Assembly (NCBI RefSeq): GCF_013343115.1
Contig: NZ_CP054570.1
Location: 1,116,001 to 1,180,000, forward strand
DNA: 64,000 nt
From: Streptococcus sanguinis
GTDB taxonomy: Bacteria > Bacillota > Bacilli > Lactobacillales > Streptococcaceae
Reading direction: 5' to 3'
Shown: positions 1 through 7,716 of the stretch, in pieces
Layout: every line of letters begins with the position of its first letter
Numbering within the stretch: position 1 is the first letter of the stretch
Notes under the pieces: generated by a model
Database searches by the model: none
The model's input: only the letters and a program-made list of their open reading frames with translations
What the model was told of the DNA's origin: nothing
Made by a program: the position numbers and the translations under genes

Positions 1-379
1 TTGGAATATTTCCATAAACATAGACATCCATGCCTCGGTCAATTGTATGGCCTGCCTCCTGCAGAAAATGCAGAACTCCTTTCGGATAGTTGGTCCAGTT
101 ATGCTCAGGCTCAAAGTGCAGGTTTTCCAGCGACATTTCAATAATCCCTTTTTCTTCAAAATTCCCTGAGAAGAATCTCAAGAGCTGATCGTCCCGCTTG
201 CGAGCCGCTCCATAAGTTCCTAGAGAAATCGCAGCAGGAAAAACATGGCCGCCGTTATAGTCCGTATGCTCACCAATCAGATTGATCCGACCGGGTGAAA
301 AGAAAGTGTGGTCCGCTTCTACTCCAAAAACCTTGGCAAAATCTGCGCGGACTTGCTCCGCTGAAATTAGGTTTGACAT
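1..379 (-). CDS. galK: Galactokinase, N-terminal part (cut by window start)
   Basis: Phosphorylates galactose to galactose-1-phosphate, the first kinase step of the Leloir pathway, in the cytoplasm. About 126 N-terminal residues are visible, starting [10 protein letters not shown]. The galactokinase signature [16 protein letters not shown] lies at about residues 29-44, which identifies the family. The ATG at 379 is preceded by an AAAGGAG ribosome site. The gene runs off the left edge, so the rest and any downstream galT are not seen. It is divergent from galR, with promoter, operator and cre sites between them. Confidence 0.95.
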   Translation of the reverse strand, partial: MSNLISAEQVRADFAKVFGVEADHTFFSPGRINLIGEHTDYNGGHVFPAAISLGTYGAARKRDDQLLRFFSGNFEEKGIIEMSLENLHFEPEHNWTNYPKGVLHFLQEAGHTIDRGMDVYVYGNIP

Positions 380-411
380 AAGCTAAACTCCTTTAAAATG
401 AATAATCGACA

Positions 412-426
412 TTGTAATCGTTTTCT
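412..426 (-). promoter_or_regulatory. cre site (CcpA) in galK 5' region
   Basis: TTGTAATCGTTTTCT fits the catabolite-responsive element consensus WTGNAANCGNWNNCW at every fixed position. It sits just downstream of the inferred galK -10 box, near the expected transcription start. CcpA bound there would block galK transcription when glucose is present. The match is seen; CcpA action is inferred. Confidence 0.7.
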
Positions 427-433
427 TATATTT

Positions 434-462
434 ATTATAACTGTTTCCGAGTAAAACTTCAA
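434..462 (-). promoter_or_regulatory. galK promoter
   Basis: On the minus strand a -35 box TTGAAG (457-462) and a -10 box TATAAT (434-439) are separated by 17 bp, upstream of galK. The inverted repeat at 465-504 lies immediately upstream of the -35. Confidence 0.6.
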
Positions 463-464
463 TA

Positions 465-504
465 AATTTAGTAAATTTTTACTTAACAAAATGTTTACTA
501 AATT
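465..504. promoter_or_regulatory. Probable GalR operator: perfect 11-bp inverted repeat
   Basis: AATTTAGTAAA (465-475) and TTTACTAAATT (494-504) are perfect inverted copies separated by 18 bp. A further TTTACTAAT occurs at 516-524, inside the galR promoter spacer, and a weaker dyad GTAAATTTTTAC lies at 471-482. Its place between divergent galK and galR makes it the likely binding region for the LacI-type repressor GalR, controlling galK and itself. The repeat is seen; the assignment is inferred. Confidence 0.65.
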
Positions 505-509
505 CTTCT

Positions 510-538
510 TTGTTATTTACTAATTTTTGAGTTATAAT
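510..538 (+). promoter_or_regulatory. galR promoter
   Basis: A -35 box TTGTTA (510-515) and a perfect -10 box TATAAT (533-538) with a 17-bp spacer lie 35 bp before the galR start codon. The spacer contains a TTTACTAAT half-site related to the nearby inverted repeat, consistent with autorepression. Confidence 0.6.
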
Positions 539-573
539 TTATGTAGACAGTAAATTGAAAAGGATCCAATCAA

Positions 574-1575
574 ATGGCTACTATCAAAGATATCGCCCAG
601 ACAGCTGGTGTTTCTCCCGCAACTGTTTCGCGGGTTTTGAACTATGACAAGTCCATGTCTGTCAGCGATGAGACGCGTAAGAAGATTTTCGATATCGCTG
701 AACAGCTCAACTACAAAAAAAGCAAAAAACAGAAAAAAACTTCACCTCAGACCCATCGCATTGCTATCGTTGAATGGTACACCGAGCTGGAAGAGCTGGA
801 TGATCTTTACTATTACTCCATCCGCCTAGGCATTGAAAAGAAAGCCCGAGAACTGGGCTATGATATCGTGAGGATTTTCAACAACGACTCTCTGAGCCAG
901 CTAGAACAGATTGACGGCATCATTGCCATCGGAAAATTCAGCAGCAAGCAAGTCAAGGAGCTGGAGCAATACAGTCCTGCCCTGGTTTTCGTGGATAGCG
1001 ATACGATCGACCAAGGCCACAGCTGTGTAACAACAGACTTTGAGCATGCCGTTACTCATGTTCTCGACCATTTTCTTCAGCAGGGTATTGGAGAAATCGG
1101 TATGATTGCTGGACGTGAAGAAACAGCAGATGGAACGACAAGTCTTGACGATCCGCGCTTGGCCTGCTTCTGCCGTTACCTTAGTGACAAAGGCCTTTAT
1201 CAGCCGGCCTATGTCAAGATAGGCAAGTTCTCCTCAGAGTCTGGCTACCAGCTGATGAAAGACATGATTGACCAACAAAAAGAACAGATGCCCAAAGCAT
1301 TCTTCATAGCCAGCGATGCTCTGGCTGTCGGTGCCCTCCGTGCTCTTCAGGAAGCGGGAATAGCTGTTCCCCAAGATGTCCAGATTATTTCCTTTAATGA
1401 TACATCCATTGCCAAATACGTCTATCCGCCTCTCAGCACTGTGACAGTCTTTACAGAGGAAATGGGCAAGCAAGCTCTGCAAATGCTAGACCAGGTGATT
1501 AAAACCGACGAAAACCTCATCCCTTACATGATTAAGCTCTCAACCAAGCTGACACTAAGAGAAAGCAGCCTTTAA
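574..1575 (+). CDS. galR: LacI/GalR-family transcriptional regulator
   Basis: A 333-residue repressor of the LacI family, expected to control the galactose genes. Residues 1-50 (MATIKDIAQTAGVSPATVSR...) form the LacI-type helix-turn-helix and hinge; the remainder is a periplasmic-binding-protein-like effector domain, including the C-terminal stretch IISFNDTSIAKYVYPPLSTV typical of the family. Length is normal. It is divergent from galK with a strong inverted repeat between them, which supports naming it galR. birA follows after 16 bp in the same direction, so the two are probably cotranscribed. The effector (galactose or a metabolite) cannot be read from sequence. Confidence 0.88.
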   Translation: MATIKDIAQTAGVSPATVSRVLNYDKSMSVSDETRKKIFDIAEQLNYKKSKKQKKTSPQTHRIAIVEWYTELEELDDLYYYSIRLGIEKKARELGYDIVRIFNNDSLSQLEQIDGIIAIGKFSSKQVKELEQYSPALVFVDSDTIDQGHSCVTTDFEHAVTHVLDHFLQQGIGEIGMIAGREETADGTTSLDDPRLACFCRYLSDKGLYQPAYVKIGKFSSESGYQLMKDMIDQQKEQMPKAFFIASDALAVGALRALQEAGIAVPQDVQIISFNDTSIAKYVYPPLSTVTVFTEEMGKQALQMLDQVIKTDENLIPYMIKLSTKLTLRESSL

Positions 1576-1591
1576 GCTAGAAAGACCGCCT

Positions 1592-2527
1592 ATGAAAACC
1601 TACGAAAAAATCTTTGACATCCTCAGTCAGGCTGACGACTATGTCAACGGCGAAAAAATAGCCCAAGAATTGGGCGTTTCACGAACTTCCATTTGGAAAG
1701 CCATTCAAAAACTGGAGAAAGAAGGCATCCAAATCGAGTCAGTCAAAAACCGAGGCTATCGATTGACAGCGGGTGACTTGCTGATTCCTGATTGGATTGA
1801 AGCAAATTCCCCTGTTCAGGTCTCCTTTAATCCTGACTGCCAGTCCACTCAGATGGATGCCAAGGCTGGCATGGAAGCCGGACGCCCTGCCGACACTCTC
1901 TATCTGGCTGCTGCCCAATCTGCTGGCCGTGGCCGTTTCGGTCGTGCTTTCTTCTGCCCCAGCCAGGGCGGCTTCTATATGTCTCTCCATCTCAAGCCCA
2001 ACCTTCCCTTCGACCAGCTCCCCTCCTATACTATCTTGACCGCAGGAGCTATCTACAAGGCAGTAAAAAATCTAACCCTTATAGAGGTTGATATCAAGTG
2101 GGTCAATGACATTTACTATCGAAACAAGAAAATTTCCGGCATCCTGACCGAGGCTACAACTTCTATTGAGACAGGGCTCGTCACTGATGTTATCATTGGT
2201 GTTGGCTTTAATTTTTTCATTAAAGACTTTCCCGCTGAGATTAAAGAAAAAGCTGGCTCCCTCTTTGAAGAGAAACCAGCCATTAGTCGCAATGAGATCA
2301 TTGCCGAGATTTGGAAATGCTTCTACGAAAGTGACCCAGAAGAGCTCATCTATCTCTACAAGCAGCGCTCCTTGGCGCTAGGACGACAAGTGACCTTTAG
2401 CCAAAAAGGCGTGGACTACCAAGGTTTGGCCAAGGATATCTCAGACAGCGGGCAACTTTTAGTCCAGCTGACAGATGGTCAGGAAATCTGGCTCAATAGC
2501 GGCGAAGTCTCGCTGACTAGTTGGTAA
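1592..2527 (+). CDS. birA: Bifunctional biotin-protein ligase / biotin repressor
   Basis: Activates biotin to biotinyl-5'-AMP and attaches it to the carboxyl-carrier lysine of biotin enzymes such as acetyl-CoA carboxylase. The 311-residue protein has an N-terminal winged-helix domain (residues 1-60, HTH about 20-40), so it is the class II, DNA-binding type. The biotin/ATP loop GRGRFGR is at 112-118 and KWVND lies further on; the C-terminal cap domain is intact. It follows galR by 16 bp and ends before a strong hairpin terminator. No biotin operon is seen here, so what it might repress is unknown. Confidence 0.93.
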   Translation: MKTYEKIFDILSQADDYVNGEKIAQELGVSRTSIWKAIQKLEKEGIQIESVKNRGYRLTAGDLLIPDWIEANSPVQVSFNPDCQSTQMDAKAGMEAGRPADTLYLAAAQSAGRGRFGRAFFCPSQGGFYMSLHLKPNLPFDQLPSYTILTAGAIYKAVKNLTLIEVDIKWVNDIYYRNKKISGILTEATTSIETGLVTDVIIGVGFNFFIKDFPAEIKEKAGSLFEEKPAISRNEIIAEIWKCFYESDPEELIYLYKQRSLALGRQVTFSQKGVDYQGLAKDISDSGQLLVQLTDGQEIWLNSGEVSLTSW

Positions 2528-2546
2528 TCAAAAATTTCATTTCAAA

Positions 2547-2577
2547 AGGACTGAGTCTCATAGCTCAGTCCTGTTTT
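2547..2577. terminator. Terminator after birA, probably bidirectional
   Basis: AGGACTGAG (2547-2555) pairs perfectly with CTCAGTCCT (2564-2572) around an 8-nt loop and is followed by GTTTT. On the opposite strand the stem runs into TTTTGAAAT, so it can also end transcription coming from the DUF3272 gene. It lies between two convergent genes. Confidence 0.8.
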
Positions 2578-2579
2578 CA

Positions 2580-2771
2580 TTATTTCGGTCCTAAATGTTT
2601 ATCGATTTCATCCACAATCCGCCCCATGACATAGGAAATCTGCAGATTGCGCAGCACCAAAACAGCCCAGAAAGCAGCCATGAAATAGCGCCCCGCCATG
2701 ATGGATTCATTGAAAAAATAGGTTTCTAAGGCTGTGAAAACAGCCATCACAATAAATTGTCGTCTGTTCAT
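2580..2771 (-). CDS. Small DUF3272-type membrane protein
   Basis: A 63-residue protein beginning MNRRQFIVMAVFTALETYFF, with hydrophobic segments at about 6-20 and 27-45 and a charged C-terminal tail IVDEIDKHLGPK. It resembles the DUF3272 family of streptococci; its function is unknown. It lies directly downstream of dnaX on the same strand. There is no Shine-Dalgarno sequence before the ATG. Instead an extended -10 box ends 6 nt before it, suggesting a leaderless message. The family name is recalled from similarity, without a search. Confidence 0.6.
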   Translation of the reverse strand: MNRRQFIVMAVFTALETYFFNESIMAGRYFMAAFWAVLVLRNLQISYVMGRIVDEIDKHLGPK

Positions 2772-2777
2772 AGATTT

Positions 2778-2786
2778 ATTATAACA
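2778..2786 (-). promoter_or_regulatory. Extended -10 promoter immediately before the DUF3272 ATG
   Basis: The minus strand reads TGTTATAAT, an extended -10 (TGn-TATAAT), with only six bases between it and the ATG at 2771. The transcription start would fall at or within a base or two of the ATG. No convincing -35 is visible. Confidence 0.5.
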
Positions 2787-2809
2787 CGAAAGCTTAGAAA
2801 AATCTTTTT

Positions 2810-4480
2810 TTAATCCTCTTGAATGGTAATTTTTTCTGCTAAAAAGTCAAATTCCTCTGGAATCAAACTTTCCTCTTCCTTCTCTTTAACCTCTGCCTTG
2901 CCATTGCGGCTGCGAGCCGAAAAATCCGCCCGAATCTTGGTCCACTCTTCCAAAGAAATGGCCAAAATTTCTGGTGAAAATCCCGCCGCATTGCTGAGGA
3001 TATTGCCAAACATGGTATTGAGGTTGTCCCGCTTCATGGTCTGCTCAGCGTTGAAATTAGACTCAAAAGCTAAGATAGCGTGGCTTTCGTTGGCCGCCAC
3101 CGGCTGCGATCCTGCCAGCAAGGCCCTATCAGCTCCAGCCAGACTTTCGATAATCTCGCCCCAAGCATTCTGCAGCTTAGTCAGATTGCTGCGAGCCAGA
3201 CTAGGATTCTCAACAGCCTCTTCTAGGATGGCATTGACCTTATTGCGGTCTGCTCGGTAGCCCTTAGACTTCTGCGGCCGAATATCCGAAGTTTTGACAG
3301 CTTCTGCAGGTTTCCCATTGCCATTAGCCAGCTGCTGTTTAAGACTATCAATCTCTTGTCTCAATCCCTTAAGTTCATCAGCTAGATTATCTGGAATGAC
3401 TGCCGCTGCAGGATGACTGACAGTATCTGCCAGTCGAATGGTCATCATTTCTGTATAAATCTTGGGCTGCAGGCTGTTCTTGATATCTGCCAAACTCTTG
3501 GTCGCCATATCGATCATGGCAAAGAGAGTGTCCTGCGGTGTCTTGAGATTTTCCAGAAAGAGCTCACTGGCATGATGATTCTCCCCGCCAGTTTTGACAA
3601 TGATCAAGTCACGCAGGTATTGCAGGAGGTCCGTCACAAAACGAGCCATGTTTTTACCGCTGTCAAAAATCAGATTGAGATTATCCAAGGCTGCTACTGC
3701 ATCATGAGAAATCAAGGCTGCTACATAGGCATCCAAGGCTCCTAAGCTGATGGATCCAGTGATTTCTTCAGCTATGTCTGTAGTTAAACGATTTTCCTGA
3801 GTCAAGCTAAGAGCCTGATCGAGGATAGACAAGGCGTCCCGCATACCGCCCTCAGCTCGACGGGCAATAATCTGCACACCTTCTTGCTCAAAATCAATGC
3901 CTTCCTGCTCTAAAATCCACTCAATATGACCAATAATGTCCTGCGTCTTGATAGACTTAAACTCAAAACGCTGGACGCGGGAAAGAATGGTCGCTGGAAT
4001 CTTATGCAGCTCTGTCGTCGCTAGGATAAAGACTACGTTTTCCGTTGGCTCTTCCAAGGTCTTGAGCAAGGCGTTAAAGGCCCCAGTCGAGAGCATGTGG
4101 ACCTCGTCAATGATATAGACCTTATGCTTGGCTAGACTGGGTGCATAGGTTGACTTGTCCCGAATGTCACGAATCTCATCTACCCCATTATTAGAAGCCG
4201 CATCGATTTCGATGACATCTTCAAGGCTCCCCTCAGTAATGGCCTTACAAATATAGCAGTCATTGCAGGGCTCGCCGTCCTTTTGATTCGGACAATTCAT
4301 AGCTTTGGCAAAAATCTTAGCAACACTGGTCTTCCCTGTTCCACGAGGACCAGAAAAGAGATAAGCATGGCTGATTTTGCCTTGCTCAACAGCCTGCCGT
4401 AGAGTGGTAGCTACTACCTGCTGCCCCACCAGCTGTCCAAAGGTCTGACTGCGGTACTTTCGATATAAAGCTTGATACAT
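2810..4480 (-). CDS. dnaX: DNA polymerase III subunits gamma/tau
   Basis: Clamp-loader ATPase of the replisome; loads the beta clamp with HolA and HolB. Residues 1-17 [17 protein letters not shown] are typical of DnaX. Walker A GPRGTGKT is at 44-51, zinc-binding cysteines are at 63, 72, 75 and 78, and the Walker B/DEVHMLS motif follows. A charged tau-type C-terminal region runs to residue 556, a usual Gram-positive length. No obvious slippery frameshift site for gamma production was noticed. It abuts the free methionine sulfoxide reductase gene (shared base 4480), indicating cotranscription. Confidence 0.95.
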   Translation of the reverse strand: MYQALYRKYRSQTFGQLVGQQVVATTLRQAVEQGKISHAYLFSGPRGTGKTSVAKIFAKAMNCPNQKDGEPCNDCYICKAITEGSLEDVIEIDAASNNGVDEIRDIRDKSTYAPSLAKHKVYIIDEVHMLSTGAFNALLKTLEEPTENVVFILATTELHKIPATILSRVQRFEFKSIKTQDIIGHIEWILEQEGIDFEQEGVQIIARRAEGGMRDALSILDQALSLTQENRLTTDIAEEITGSISLGALDAYVAALISHDAVAALDNLNLIFDSGKNMARFVTDLLQYLRDLIIVKTGGENHHASELFLENLKTPQDTLFAMIDMATKSLADIKNSLQPKIYTEMMTIRLADTVSHPAAAVIPDNLADELKGLRQEIDSLKQQLANGNGKPAEAVKTSDIRPQKSKGYRADRNKVNAILEEAVENPSLARSNLTKLQNAWGEIIESLAGADRALLAGSQPVAANESHAILAFESNFNAEQTMKRDNLNTMFGNILSNAAGFSPEILAISLEEWTKIRADFSARSRNGKAEVKEKEEESLIPEEFDFLAEKITIQED

Positions 4481-4977
4481 TAGGCTTTTTCTCCAAACAT
4501 TTCAAAATTCCAAGTCGTTTTTTCAAGCAAAATCTGGACAAATTTTTTCAGATATTCCTGATCCACATGATCATAATCACCCGCCAAGGCTGAGTCCAAA
4601 TCCAACACTCCCAGAAAACGACCGTCTTTTACCATGGGCACCACAATCTCGCTTTTCGCTCTACTATCACAAGAGATATAGTTGGCATGCTGGGTCACAT
4701 CATCCACGATAATCGTCTGCTCTTTCTCAGCAGACTCCCCACAGACCCCCTTGCCTAGCGCAATATGGACACAGGAAACACCACCCTGAAAAGGCCCTAA
4801 AATCAGCTCACTCCCATCAAAAAGATAGAAACCTGTAAATACCGAATGAGGCAGAGCTTGATTGAGAAGAGCGCTAGCATTGGAAAGATTAGCCAAAGCA
4901 TTGGTCTCACCCTCTAACAAGGCTTCCAGCTGAGCCAGTAAAAGTTGATAACTTGAAATTTTTTCTTTTGTATTCAT
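4480..4977 (-). CDS. Free methionine-(R)-sulfoxide reductase (GAF domain)
   Basis: Reduces free methionine-R-sulfoxide, part of oxidative-stress repair in the cytoplasm. The protein is a single GAF domain of about 165 residues. From the chosen start the three family cysteines fall at 69, 79 and 103, the same spacing (10 and 24 residues) as the catalytic cysteines of Escherichia coli fRMsr (MsrC/YebR). The motifs GPFQGG, GKGVCGE and [12 protein letters not shown] are present. I start at the ATG at 4977 rather than an in-frame upstream codon at 5040, because the extra residues (CFLFLFQKQ...) are not family-like. An extended -10 box ends 7 nt before this ATG and there is no ribosome site. dnaX follows directly. 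Confidence 0.87.
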   Translation of the reverse strand: MNTKEKISSYQLLLAQLEALLEGETNALANLSNASALLNQALPHSVFTGFYLFDGSELILGPFQGGVSCVHIALGKGVCGESAEKEQTIIVDDVTQHANYISCDSRAKSEIVVPMVKDGRFLGVLDLDSALAGDYDHVDQEYLKKFVQILLEKTTWNFEMFGEKA

Positions 4978-4984
4978 AGAGTCT

Positions 4985-4993
4985 ATTATATCA
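4985..4993 (-). promoter_or_regulatory. Extended -10 promoter for the reductase-dnaX pair
   Basis: The minus strand reads TGATATAAT, a perfect extended -10, seven bases before the ATG at 4977. Predicted initiation lies essentially at the start codon. A short A/T-rich inverted repeat (about 4991-5020) overlaps its upstream side and may terminate the hydrolase transcript. Confidence 0.55.
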
Positions 4994-5116
4994 AAAAAAC
5001 AGTCTGATGGCTGTTTTTGAAATAAAAATAAGAAGCACAACTAAAATAGACTTTAAACTTTTTGTCAAGTGAAAATCCCAATAGATAAAGCAAAAACATC
5101 TCTCACCTTTAAGATT

Positions 5117-6217
5117 CTATTTACACCTTTTTTGTAAATCATCAATCGCCCGAATAAAAATCTCAGGTTTTTCAGCATGAATATCATGCCCACTCTTGAT
5201 ATTATCTATTAGATGATTGTTCAACAAAAGTTTGTCTACTCGCTTAGCATCTTTGTCATCCATAGCACTCAAGAGAATCCCATTTTTGTCATAGTAATTT
5301 TTCTGATTCAAAGGCCGAGCCACATGAAACAATATAGATGGACATTGAACTTTTTTCAAGATTTCTTCCTGTTCAAATCCCTTGAACCAAGAAAAATCAT
5401 AAAATGTTGAGCCAAAACGAAGATCGTAATCTCCTGTTCCATCCTGTAAATTAGCTGTTAAGTCATAGATGAGATTCACTTGTAATTCTGGCGGATAGTA
5501 CCAAATTCTAGGAATCTTTCCTGGATGATTTTTCATATAGTTCAGAGCTGGTTTTTTGACAATTTTATTAAAATTTTCCTCACCAAAAAGTTTTTTTAAA
5601 TAAGTATGTTCTAAAAAATAGGCAGTATAATTTTTTTTACCGCTTTTTAAGAAATCACACATATCTTTAAATCCTAACCAAGAAAAAGTAGAAAGTGCTC
5701 GACTAGGCTCTGTTGAAAAGAACGGTGCATCTTCTATCAATAGTCCTCTAACAGTATCAGGAGCTAGTGCAGCTACCATTGTTGCCAGAAGCCCTCCTGA
5801 TGAATGTCCTGAAATGAACACAGGAGCTTTTATAATATTATGAATAAACCAAATGAAATCCTGACTATTTTCCAGTGCTGAATATTTAGCAGGATTTTTA
5901 CTAGACCCACCATGTCCATAACAATCTACTGCATATACATGATATCGCTTAGACAATTCTCCAAAAACCTTGGCGTAGTCCTCCCAAGATACTTGCTGGC
6001 CATGGATCAGGAGTAAAGGGGGACCATTTTTGGGACCTTCGCCATAATTAATAAGAGATCCATCTGGTAAAGTCACTTGCTTTTCTAGCATCCCAGCTTG
6101 TCGGATATATTCAAGATTAGCCTTATCATAGTGAAGATTACGATAAGCAAACCACCCTGCACTTACCAATATAACAGCTATCAATATCAAAATAACTAAC
6201 ATCATTGTCCTTTTCAT
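5117..6217 (-). CDS. Membrane-anchored alpha/beta hydrolase
   Basis: A 366-residue hydrolase anchored by an N-terminal membrane helix (about 5-23), with the catalytic domain probably outside the cell. An oxyanion-type HG motif is at 72-73. The nucleophile elbow GHSSG is at 137-141 (Ser139), and the likely catalytic histidine is His344 in GHDIHAEKP. The substrate is unknown; esterase or lipase activity is plausible. It was originally coupled to the XRE-AbrB regulator upstream (about 11 bp between stop and start in the ancestral order). A tandem duplication now separates them by about 340 bp. The ribosome site AGG lies a few bases before the ATG. Confidence 0.8.
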   Translation of the reverse strand: MKRTMMLVILILIAVILVSAGWFAYRNLHYDKANLEYIRQAGMLEKQVTLPDGSLINYGEGPKNGPPLLLIHGQQVSWEDYAKVFGELSKRYHVYAVDCYGHGGSSKNPAKYSALENSQDFIWFIHNIIKAPVFISGHSSGGLLATMVAALAPDTVRGLLIEDAPFFSTEPSRALSTFSWLGFKDMCDFLKSGKKNYTAYFLEHTYLKKLFGEENFNKIVKKPALNYMKNHPGKIPRIWYYPPELQVNLIYDLTANLQDGTGDYDLRFGSTFYDFSWFKGFEQEEILKKVQCPSILFHVARPLNQKNYYDKNGILLSAMDDKDAKRVDKLLLNNHLIDNIKSGHDIHAEKPEIFIRAIDDLQKRCK

Positions 6218-6823
6218 TCATCGCCTGCTACTTTTCTGAAAAATACTTAGGAGTTTCTAGAAAAAATTCGGATCTAATAACGCCAATCCTTGATTTTCAT
6301 CTCCTAGCAAAAGAAGCTGATCTCCCGCTTTTATTTGAAAAATATTTCGTGCCCGAGGGGGTAAGTGGATTTCACCACGCTCCCCCACCGTTACTGTTCC
6401 AAAAATATATTTCCCTTTGATACTAGGAGTTGTCAATAAATTGCTCTCTAAATGTACTAGTTCATCCAAACTCACATCAAAAAAATCAGCGCACTTACTA
6501 ATATAAGAGCTATCAATATCAAAATAACTAACATCATTGTCCTTTTCATTCATCGCCTGCTACTTTTCTGAAAAATACTTAGGAGTTTCTAGAAAAAAAT
6601 TCGGATCTAATAACGCCAATCCTTGATTTTCATCTCCTAGCAAAAGAAGCTGATCTCCCGCTTTTATTTGAAAAATATTTCGTGCCCGAGGGGGTAAGTG
6701 GATTTCACCACGCTCTCCCACCGTTACTGTTCCAAAAATATATTTCCCTTTGAAACTAGGAGTTGTCAATAAATTGCTTTCTAAATGTACTAGTTCATCC
6801 AAACTCACATCAAAAAAATCAGC
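6159..6823. repeat. 332-bp tandem direct duplication
   Basis: Bases 6159-6490 are repeated head-to-tail at 6491-6823 with only about six differences, including one extra A in the second copy (about 98% identity by eye). The unit runs from within the first 20 codons of the hydrolase gene, across the gene junction, into the middle of the regulator gene. The intact regulator reads out of the upstream copy and the intact hydrolase reads from the other. The near identity indicates a recent event. Confidence 0.93.
6257..6553 (-). pseudogene. Chimeric 98-codon frame created by the tandem duplication
   Basis: This frame joins about 20 codons read out of frame from the hydrolase 5' end to the duplicated second half of the regulator, including its AbrB-like region (GTVTVGERGEIHLPPRARN). 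It lacks the helix-turn-helix half. Its ATG has no well-spaced ribosome site; the nearby AGG serves the overlapping hydrolase ATG at 6549. That ATG now yields only a 25-residue hydrophobic peptide before a stop. It is best treated as a duplication by-product, though a free AbrB-like domain is not excluded. Confidence 0.75.
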
Positions 6824-6970
6824 TAATTGAGAGGAATAAATCACATCTGGAACGCTTTCTCCTGCTTCCCATTTTGCTATAGTCTGCCTTGATACACCTA
6901 TTTCCTCGGCCAGTTTTTCCTGAGAAATATTCTCTCTTTTTCTTAAAATAGCAATATTTTTAGAAATCAT
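6560..6970 (-). CDS. XRE-family regulator with C-terminal AbrB-like domain
   Basis: A 136-residue regulator. Residues 1-60 are an XRE helix-turn-helix (SQEKLAEEIGVSRQTIAKWE at about 16-35). The C-terminal half carries a SpoVT/AbrB-like swapped-hairpin motif (GTVTVGERGEIHLPPRARN, then GDQLLLLGDENQGLALL). Two DNA-binding modules in one small protein are unusual but known among Firmicutes. It is the first gene of a pair with the membrane hydrolase and probably controls it. A ribosome site AAAGGAG and a likely -10 TATACT (7001-7006) precede it. Confidence 0.8.
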   Translation of the reverse strand: MISKNIAILRKRENISQEKLAEEIGVSRQTIAKWEAGESVPDVIYSSQLADFFDVSLDELVHLESNLLTTPSFKGKYIFGTVTVGERGEIHLPPRARNIFQIKAGDQLLLLGDENQGLALLDPNFFLETPKYFSEK

Positions 6971-7009
6971 TTTTTAATCTCCTTTTTATGATTACACTGT
7001 TAGTATAGC

Positions 7010-7040
7010 AAAAAAGCTGGTTGCTTCAACCAAGCTTTTC
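7010..7040. terminator. Terminator of the peptidase E/methyltransferase/GrpB operon
   Basis: AAAAGCTGGTTG pairs with CAACCAAGCTTTT (one bulge) around a 3-nt loop and is followed on the minus strand by a T-run. It lies downstream of the peptidase gene. The promoter of the XRE gene begins immediately after it. Confidence 0.7.
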
Positions 7041-7084
7041 TTACTTTTTATAGACCTTTTGTTAAAATTCGTGGCAAAAATATT

Positions 7085-7705
7085 TTATTCCACCTCTAAA
7101 ACCCTCACTTCTTTACCCTTCACAAGCACAGCTTGGTGATTATTGAGGGGAAGCAGATTCAGCTGGTCGCTGTAAGTATCCAGAGTTGCCTGAGCGCTTT
7201 CGACAAAGGGTTCTTCGCCAACATGAGGAAGAACATAAAAATCCACCTCGTTTAGTGCCTCTGTATCATTCAGTTCCTTAGCGACCGCCTTATCGTCCAT
7301 AAGCTTATTGTAGTCAATGTCTTGGGCTGTGATGATAGCACCAGCGGATTCGCCCACATAAACCATGCCATCCGCAATCTGCTCTGTTATCAAGGATAGA
7401 AGCTGCTTTTTCTTAAGTTCTTGCAGAAGATAAAAAGTATTGCCACCAGAGACATAGAGGAGTTTGCTTTGGAAAATTTTGGCCTGAGCTGTCTCTCTAT
7501 CACAAGCTGAGATATCTAAAATTTCTACTTGAAATCCCAAGTCTGCAAAGGTCTGCAGGGCTTCGTCAATATAACCTCTGTACTCTTCTACATTTCCAGC
7601 CGTCGGGATAAAAAGTACTTGTTTGTCCAATTGCTTTTCAGACGCATATTGTCTGAACAAGTCCTTGACTCCTGCAAAATATGAACATAAAAATAATTGT
7701 TTCAT
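7085..7705 (-). CDS. Peptidase S51 family (dipeptidase E-like)
   Basis: A 206-residue cytoplasmic serine peptidase of the S51 family, whose members cleave Asp-X dipeptides. The family landmarks are LFIPTAG (31-37), SGGNTF (86-91), the nucleophile YVGESAGA (Ser120) and a late LPHVG. Length is normal. It is the last gene of a three-gene set with the methyltransferase and GrpB genes, 11 bp after the former. Substrate preference cannot be told from sequence. Confidence 0.85.
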   Translation of the reverse strand: MKQLFLCSYFAGVKDLFRQYASEKQLDKQVLFIPTAGNVEEYRGYIDEALQTFADLGFQVEILDISACDRETAQAKIFQSKLLYVSGGNTFYLLQELKKKQLLSLITEQIADGMVYVGESAGAIITAQDIDYNKLMDDKAVAKELNDTEALNEVDFYVLPHVGEEPFVESAQATLDTYSDQLNLLPLNNHQAVLVKGKEVRVLEVE

Positions 7706-7716
7706 AGGATACCTCC

